NCBI RefSeq assembly: GCF_900156545.1
Contig: NZ_FTNW01000003.1
Location: 310,001-374,000, forward strand
Direction of reading: 5' to 3'
Length of the DNA stretch: 64,000 nucleotides
Source of the DNA: Aquipseudomonas alcaligenes
GTDB lineage: Bacteria > Pseudomonadota > Gammaproteobacteria > Pseudomonadales > Pseudomonadaceae
This document shows, piece by piece, positions 1 through 4,393 of this stretch. Made by a program: the position numbers and the translations under genes. The notes below the pieces were generated by a model that made no database searches, was not told the origin of the DNA, and saw nothing but the letters and a program-made list of their open reading frames with translations. Numbering within the stretch: the stretch's first letter is position 1; every line of letters starts with the position of its first letter.

Positions 1-257
1 AGCGAGGCATCCCAGTCCGGCGTGACGTGGATACGCAGCGTCAGCCCGGCGCGGCTGGCCAGCAGGCGCAGCAGGTCGGCGGCGATGCCCTCATGCTCGC
101 CCCGGGCATTGAGGCGCTCGAACGGCGCCCAGTCCGGGTCGACACACATACTGATTTCGGGGTGGGCGCGCACATAGGCCTGCTGCTCCGGTGACAGCGC
201 CACATCACCCCAGGCGTGGGCGCAGAGCAGGCCCAACATCAACAACAGATACCGCAC
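1..257 (-). CDS. Periplasmic solute-binding (SBP_bac_3-like) domain protein, N-terminal part
   Basis: The gene runs off the left edge, so only about 85 codons are visible. It starts at a GTG (255-257) preceded by GGGAG at a good distance; an in-frame ATG lies six codons further in. The first ~18 residues are a hydrophobic signal peptide (RYLLLMLGLLCAHAWG). The mature part reads LSPEQQAYVRAHPEISMCVD then PDWAPFE, followed by GIAADLLRLLASRAGL. This is the usual opening of the extracytoplasmic family-3 solute-binding domain found in BvgS-type sensor kinases and diguanylate cyclases, and also in free binding proteins. The 'HPEI..CVDPDWAPFE' form is more typical of membrane signalling proteins than of ABC transporter subunits, but the C-terminus that would decide this is outside the window. 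Confidence 0.75.
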   Translation of the reverse strand, partial: MRYLLLMLGLLCAHAWGDVALSPEQQAYVRAHPEISMCVDPDWAPFERLNARGEHEGIAADLLRLLASRAGLTLRIHVTPDWDAS

Positions 258-914
258 GAACCGTCTCCCGGTCGATCTGCAAAAACGTCCGGGCTGACCG
301 GTACGCGCAGAGCATACCGCTGCTACCGGCGCTCTGCAGCCTGTGCTGATACAGGGCTGTCCGGGCGCGCTTCAGCCGTGCGGCGTGGCCGCGAGGCCGG
401 TTCCTGCGCGTTCACTGAGCTTCACGCCCTGCGGGCGGCAGCGGAAGCATTTGCATTGATTGACGGGTTGCCGATAGGTACGGCAGATGATGGGTGTACT
501 CATGATGAATGCTCATGTCGGGCGCGCCGGCGTTGTGCCTGGGCGCGCATGCGTTATGACCGGCAAGCCAGGCATGCGTTCGCAAGCTGGATCAGCGGCG
601 GCTAGTTGTCTCGACAGGAGGTGACGCCAGTAGGGACGATTGAGATCAAGCAGAACAGCTGCACGAACCTTGTCGAACAAGGCACTGCAGGGGAGGGCGG
701 CTTGCATCAATGCTGCACAGTGCATCTGCTCCTGATCTCAGGGGGGCAGAGCGTGTGCTCAAGTGGAGTGGTGTTCCAGATACATGCCAGGTCCGGGAAG
801 GACTGCATTGCCGCATGGCTCAGGATGGCCGTTGCCATCTGTGCCTATCACCTTGCGGGGGCGGCACCATAACACGTTGCGGCGGCCGATTGTTGATTTT
901 TTGATCAGAAAAGA
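258..914. other. Stretch of about 650 bases with no supportable gene
   Basis: It lies between the left-edge gene and the outer copy of the ssrA 3'-end repeat. Short open frames exist on both strands (for example 606-872 plus and 513-725 minus), but their products have odd composition, no recognisable motif and no convincing start. No tRNA, intrinsic terminator or repeat was seen. Base composition is closer to the chromosome than to the AT-rich island genes. It may be decayed accessory DNA. Confidence 0.5.
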
Positions 915-977
915 AAAACCCTGATCTTCGGCAGGGAAATCAGGGTTTTGATTTGGTGGGTGGGGAGGATTTGAACC
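915..977. repeat. Outer (left) copy of the ssrA 3'-end/terminator repeat, candidate att site
   Basis: This imperfectly repeats 3842-3917. It has a terminator-like hairpin (stem AAAACCCTGAT at 939-949 with its partner at 914-925, read on the minus strand). Then comes the exact decamer GATTTGGTGG (950-959), which in the intact copy spans the CCA end of tmRNA, and then GGATTTGAACC (967-977), the tmRNA T-arm. Acceptor bases between these blocks differ and one base is missing, so this copy cannot be a functional tmRNA end. A displaced old 3' end is expected at the distal edge of an element that integrated into ssrA. Confidence 0.7.
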
Positions 978-1082
978 AGCTTCCAATTCTGTTCGTTGAT
1001 GGTCTGCGTATGCCAAGGCTGGTAAATGCGCGCTTCCTACTCTGGTCGATCTGGCTAGTCTCGGCATTTTTAGGTCAGTGAT

Positions 1083-1098
1083 TTCGACACTTTTCGAC
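1083..1098 (+). repeat. Left paired TTCGAC motif, candidate integrase arm site
   Basis: TTCGACACTTTTCGAC has two TTCGAC hexamers one helical turn (10 bp) apart. The reverse complement of 3821-3836 is TTCGACACCCTTCGAC, differing at two central positions. They lie just inside opposite ends of the island in inverted orientation. This is the arrangement expected for accessory arm-type binding sites of a tyrosine integrase. The motif is seen; its role is inferred. Confidence 0.5.
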
Positions 1099-1171
1099 GC
1101 GCTCACTAGACAGCCTAAATATCTCGATTTAGCTTTCTTGCAGGTATTCGGTGGTTTTACTTGGGGGTTTG

Positions 1172-1711
1172 ATGAATATTACAGATGCTTCTCTCGGATC
1201 TATTTTTGCTGCTGTTGTGGCTGGTGCAATTTCCTTGATTAGTTTGGTTATTAGTAAGGAGAACAAGACTTCGGAGTTTCGGCAGCTCTGGATTGATTCT
1301 CTGCGCTCAGAGCTTTCTTTGTATGTTTCTCACTCCATGGAGATTTATCGTCATCGTCGATGGGAAAAGGAGCAGCATGGAGAGAAATGGGAGTCTATAG
1401 TGGATAGCTATTTGAAGGCGAATGAGCTGATTACAAAAATACGCCTCAGACTTAATCCTAAGGAGAAGTCATCTCGAAAGATACTTTCAATGTTGCGGGA
1501 GTATGAGGTTATGTTTTCAGATAATGCTATTCCTGAAGATCGAGACTTTAATAGGTTAAATCATGCTTTTGTAGGGGAGTCTCAGCGACTATTAAAGTCG
1601 GAATGGAACCGGGTTAGGAATGGTGAGATTGTTTTTCAAGTTGTCAGGTCGGCGTCTTTTTCTGTTCTTATGGTTGGCTTGATCGCGCTGGCTTATTATT
1701 TTTACATGTGA
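1172..1711 (+). CDS. Unknown two-transmembrane protein with cytoplasmic helical domain (island gene)
   Basis: The product is 179 residues. The ATG at 1172 follows GGGGG at good spacing, so it is preferred to the upstream in-frame GTG at 1151. The N-terminus has a hydrophobic segment (about residues 8-27, IFAAVVAGAISLISLVI) followed by a charged block KENKTSEFRQLWIDSLRSEL. A long charged helical middle region ends in KIRLRLNPKEKS. A second membrane segment lies at the C-terminus (about 157-177, SASFSVLMVGLIALAYYFY). The EFRQ.WIDSLR..L and IRLRLNP blocks recur, to my recollection, in uncharacterised bacterial membrane proteins from accessory regions; I cannot name a function. Codon use is clearly more AT-rich than in the flanking core genes, which points to transfer. 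It is followed 30 bp later by the next gene on the same strand, so the two may be one unit. Confidence 0.75.
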   Translation: MNITDASLGSIFAAVVAGAISLISLVISKENKTSEFRQLWIDSLRSELSLYVSHSMEIYRHRRWEKEQHGEKWESIVDSYLKANELITKIRLRLNPKEKSSRKILSMLREYEVMFSDNAIPEDRDFNRLNHAFVGESQRLLKSEWNRVRNGEIVFQVVRSASFSVLMVGLIALAYYFYM

Positions 1712-1741
1712 TTGCTGTAATTTTGCTTGGGGGTGCGTCTT

Positions 1742-2590
1742 GTGGAGTTGGCTCGGTATGCAGAGATAATTAGTAATCTTGAGATGCTCATCTCTGTGGG
1801 TAGACAGGTTTCAGAGAGGCTGGTTGGTGCTGCCCCAGATGCGCTTCATCAAAGTTATGCTGATCCAATTTTCGTAAAGTTATTGTGTCATGCGATTAGT
1901 TTACATAAGTTGTCGCCGGCATCTGATTTGATGGAAGGGCAGTTGTGGGATATGCCTTCGGCATGTGCGGTTGCTCGATGTATTATTGAGGCTCACGATG
2001 TTCTTGAATATATTGCCTTGGCGAATTTGCCTGAGGAGGAGCGATCCTTTCGTTTGGTTGTCTGGAGGTTGCATGATCAGCAAAGGCGGTCAAGTGTACT
2101 TAAGGCAATTAACTCAACGCTGCCGCAAGCTCAGCAAATTCATTCTAGAGCTGCCGAGCTGCAAACTGAGGCGGAGCAGCATTCTTGGTTTAATAATATT
2201 AATAGGGAGCAGCAGCGTCGTATACGAAATGGTGATGCACCTAGCTTTCTCATCAGTCATAGGGATTTGAATGCGGTGAATGGTGTTGATCACGATTACC
2301 ATGTTGCAGCAACCATGATGCTCTCACAGTATGTGCATACACTCCCAATGGCTGTTCACCAGTTACAGGAGTTTAGAGCTGGAACGCCAGAGGGGCTGCA
2401 TCTTAGCTCTATGCCTATTCAGTACAGCTTGCCTTTTTTGGCCCGTGCTATCACTCGAATGGCTGAGGTTTTTCCTAGAGGCAATGTGGAAGTTACAGCG
2501 GAGCAAGAAAGTGTATTTCTACGCTGGCGCGCTATAGCGGAGAATGGCGTAACTTTAGCTTCTTATATTGAAGATTCTGATGTTGGCTAA
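1742..2590 (+). CDS. Unknown all-helical cytoplasmic protein, DUF5677-like features (island gene)
   Basis: The product is 282 residues from the GTG at 1742, which sits behind GGGGGTG; an in-frame TTG at 1727 would add five residues but overlaps that ribosome site. No membrane segment or signal peptide is visible. Predicted to be mostly helix, it has an ACAVARCIIEAHDVLEYIAL helix near residue 80, a basic RRIRNGD segment and a late SQYVHTLP motif. A helix with 'R..IE...LEY' plus a late 'S.YVH' resembles the DUF5677 family, whose function is not settled; this assignment rests on motif memory only. AT-rich codon use matches the upstream membrane-protein gene and contrasts with the host. The pair (membrane protein plus soluble helical partner) could be a small accessory or defence cassette, but nothing catalytic is evident. 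Confidence 0.75.
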   Translation: MELARYAEIISNLEMLISVGRQVSERLVGAAPDALHQSYADPIFVKLLCHAISLHKLSPASDLMEGQLWDMPSACAVARCIIEAHDVLEYIALANLPEEERSFRLVVWRLHDQQRRSSVLKAINSTLPQAQQIHSRAAELQTEAEQHSWFNNINREQQRRIRNGDAPSFLISHRDLNAVNGVDHDYHVAATMMLSQYVHTLPMAVHQLQEFRAGTPEGLHLSSMPIQYSLPFLARAITRMAEVFPRGNVEVTAEQESVFLRWRAIAENGVTLASYIEDSDVG

Positions 2591-2650
2591 CTCAAATCCG
2601 GTTAACCAGTTTTCGGGCATACCAGCGCCTAGCTACTTCTTGGGTGATCA

Positions 2651-2919
2651 CTATCCCGCGTTCTGACTGGTCAAGTTTCGGTTGGCTTCGTCGTAGTTGG
2701 GGCTGGTTTAGCCGCATTCAGGCGCAATTTTTCCGCTAACCAGCCAAAGGGCATATTCAGGGGTGACTCCGCCAACGATGACATCGATGTCATCCTCGTT
2801 GACCCTTCGGCCGACTTTTTGAGCGCATACCACTTCTCGCGGTCGATGCCGCTTAGCTCCTCCAGCTCCTTCGCGGTGAGCTTTTTATACTCAAGTATAG
2901 TGACTATGCGCTCTCTCAT
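2651..2919 (-). pseudogene. Broken small helix-turn-helix DNA-binding protein gene
   Basis: It starts at the ATG at 2917-2919 with MRERIVTILEYKKLTAKELE, then ELSGIDREKWYALK, a short helix-turn-helix. After the A5 run that follows ALK, the reading frame turns to nonsense. Skipping one base restores VGRRVNEDDIDVIV and TPEYALWLVSGKIAPECG, the normal continuation of this small Pseudomonas family. A TAA (CAA by one change) then interrupts the family-like tail TSPNYDEANRNL, which ends at TAG 2651-2653. One frameshift plus one nonsense codon make this a pseudogene. The frameshift alone could be a homopolymer sequencing error, but the stop is independent of it. Confidence 0.7.
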
Positions 2920-2943
2920 GTCCCATGCTCGACCATCACCTAG

Positions 2944-3189
2944 TTCCGTCGAGCCTTGGCCAGAGCGACCATTGAGTTTTCGAAAGGGCAGGCCACTCAA
3001 GCACTGCGTCATGCCTTCGCAGGCCACTTCATACAGAACGGCGGGAACATATCTTTGCAGAAGATCCTGGGGCACTCCAGCTTGGCCATGACCATGCGCT
3101 ATGCGCACTTGGCTCCGGAGCATCTGGCGGAGGCGGTGAGGCTTAGTCCCTTGGCAGGAGTTTTCCCGGATTGCGCTCAGGTGTCTTGA
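2944..3189 (+). pseudogene. Tyrosine recombinase/phage integrase, C-terminal fragment
   Basis: The frame has no proper start and is preceded directly by TAG (2941-2943). It encodes the last part of a tyrosine recombinase catalytic domain: KGQATQALRHAFAGHFIQNG, then ISLQKILGHSSLAMTMRYAH and LAPEHLAEAVRLSPL. The R..H pair (ALRHAF), the second H (LGHSS) and the catalytic tyrosine (TMRYAH) are all present, so the active-site half survives while the core-binding and N-terminal arm-binding domains are lost. It resembles Pf-type and related prophage integrases. It lies 0.7 kb from ssrA and probably descends from the enzyme that inserted the island. Its end overlaps the 3143-3757 gene tail-to-tail. 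Confidence 0.85.
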
Positions 3190-3757
3190 GCATATCGAAG
3201 GCGATTGGCTCGCCCTGAAGGTTATCTACCTGCAGCTTGATCCGGTCCTCTTCGAGTGCGACGACTTTGTAGCGTTCTGAGCTACCCATGGGGATGATGC
3301 TTTCAAGCTTCGGTGGCTCTTTCATCGTCTGAGCCAGCATGTTCCCGTTCAATTTGATTTCCCCTTTGCGAACTTCTTCAAGGGATGAGTTCATTGCTGT
3401 TAGCTTGGTGACAATCCTCTCGTCATCGCCTGTCCAGGAGCCTGCAGCGTTCACACGGAAAACCATATCGATGGGGGGGGCGCCTGTGGTTAGGGTGATA
3501 AATCCTGTGTACCGGTAGGAGTCGTCCTCTAGGAACTCAGTGACGCCGTGCAAATTCACCATGCCGGCCGAATCCGGGTAGCCATATTTGCTTTCCCAGC
3601 GGCCATAAATTGCAGGGTCATTGGTTTCAGAGAATGGGCTGGGCACCAGCCAGGCTAGTAGCGGGATCACGACTGCTGTCACAAGCACGCCTATACGCCC
3701 CCGGTACTGAGTAGCGTAATTTTTCAGTGCGGCTAGTAGATGAGAATTGCTGGTCAA
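3143..3757 (-). CDS. Unknown single-pass membrane-anchored protein (island gene)
   Basis: The product is 204 residues from the TTG at 3755-3757, with AGGAAG about 9 bases upstream. A short N-terminal cytoplasmic part is followed by one membrane segment (about residues 22-42, IGVLVTAVVIPLLAWLV). The extracytoplasmic part begins with ETNDPAIYGRWESKYGYPDS and continues as alternating polar/hydrophobic stretches that suggest a beta-rich fold, perhaps lipocalin-like, with DDSYRYTGFI and SSERYKVVAL. I do not recognise the family. GC content is nearer the host than that of the first two island genes, suggesting a mosaic island. Its 3' end overlaps the integrase remnant in antisense. No partner gene is adjacent. 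Confidence 0.65.
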   Translation of the reverse strand: MTSNSHLLAALKNYATQYRGRIGVLVTAVVIPLLAWLVPSPFSETNDPAIYGRWESKYGYPDSAGMVNLHGVTEFLEDDSYRYTGFITLTTGAPPIDMVFRVNAAGSWTGDDERIVTKLTAMNSSLEEVRKGEIKLNGNMLAQTMKEPPKLESIIPMGSSERYKVVALEEDRIKLQVDNLQGEPIAFDMLKTPERNPGKLLPRD

Positions 3758-3820
3758 GATTTGTTTCTTCCTTGGTTTGCAGGTCTAACGCTTTTCCCAA
3801 GCTGTGACACTTCCGGGGCA

Positions 3821-3836
3821 GTCGAAGGGTGTCGAA
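3821..3836 (-). repeat. Right paired TTCGAC motif, candidate integrase arm site
   Basis: On the minus strand it reads TTCGACACCCTTCGAC, matching the left site at 1083-1098 except for two central bases. The two sites sit in inverted orientation near the two ends of the island, about 50 bp from the right att core. Confidence 0.5.
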
Positions 3837-3841
3837 AGCAA

Positions 3842-3876
3842 AAGCCCCCGATCTTCGCTAGGAAAATCAGGGGCTT
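3842..3876 (-). terminator. Intrinsic terminator of ssrA
   Basis: On the minus strand, stem AAGCCCCTGAT / ATCGGGGGCTT is followed by TTTTGC just past the tmRNA CCA end. A diverged version of the same hairpin lies at 914-949, which supports duplication of this end by integration. Confidence 0.75.
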
Positions 3877-3890
3877 AAGCTGTCTTGATT

Positions 3891-4247
3891 TGGTGGAGCC
3901 GGGGGGATTTGAACCCCCGTCCGCCAGCTCTCCGCTATCGGTTCTACATGCTTAGCCATCTCTATTGAGTTAACTCCGCGCCGCCCGAGTGGCAGGGTGC
4001 TTGGAGCGAGCTGCATAAGTTTTAGCCGTTACACCTGCAGCGTGCTTGGCGGCGATCCTGTTCTATCTGACAGACCAAATCTTCGGGTTTACAGGCATCC
4101 CCTAGGGTCTGCTGGCGCCCTTAGGCGGCCAGAGCGTAGTTGTCGTCGTTGGCAACTATGAAGTTGTGGCAGCGGATTTACGAGAACTGTCACCTACTCG
4201 GCATGCCCCTCAAGTTTTGTTACCGGCGTCGAATCCTAATCGGCCCC
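3891..4247 (-). ncRNA. ssrA: tmRNA (trans-translation RNA)
   Basis: This 357-nt transfer-messenger RNA rescues stalled ribosomes with SmpB. The 5' end GGGGCCG pairs with CGGCTCC before ACCA at the 3' end (encoded CCA at 3891-3893). A tRNA-like T-arm (GGTTCAAATCC) precedes the acceptor. The tag frame at 4121-4153 begins with the GCC resume codon and reads ANDDNYALAA then TAA, the normal Pseudomonas degradation tag. Its 3' end is the insertion point of the 950-3890 island, and the end is intact, so function should be preserved. Its partner smpB lies about 10 kb away in this window. Confidence 0.97.
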
Positions 4248-4393
4248 ATAACGCTCTTGCGAGGTTGGACGCGCAGTGTACGGCAAAGGTTCCTCAGCGT
4301 CGACCATCGTTCTGCCAGTACAATGCCCGGCCTGGGCTGGCCGATCAGCGGCCTTGTGCCATTCTCTTCAGATTGGAATTCGAGGAGCACCGG

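Larger units (their letters stand above)
950..3890. mobile_element. Degenerate integrative island in the 3' end of ssrA (tmRNA)
   Basis: The element lies between two direct copies of the tmRNA 3' end (cores at 950-959 and 3887-3896), about 2.94 kb apart. It contains two AT-rich unknown genes, a broken helix-turn-helix gene, a tyrosine-integrase C-terminal fragment and an unknown membrane-anchored gene. Each end carries a pair of TTCGAC motifs 10 bp apart in inverted orientation (1083-1098 and 3821-3836), which look like arm-type integrase sites. ssrA is a well-known target of tyrosine integrases. With most of the integrase gone, the island should not be able to move by itself. Confidence 0.7.

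Noticed and set aside
606..872. Possible small genes in 258-914
   Set aside because: No motif, unconvincing starts and unusual composition; not enough to call a gene.
950..977. A separate tRNA gene end at the left repeat
   Set aside because: The T-stem cannot pair, the acceptor strand is one base short and no tRNA body precedes it; it is a displaced ssrA 3' end.
2920..3123. N-terminal extension of the minus-strand helix-turn-helix frame
   Set aside because: This part is antisense to the integrase remnant; the recognisable protein begins at the ATG at 2919.
4166..4393. Upstream extension of the hybrid kinase frame
   Set aside because: It overlaps the 5' end of ssrA and lacks a ribosome site; the ATG at 4394 has GAGGAG and begins a normal membrane-anchored N-terminus.
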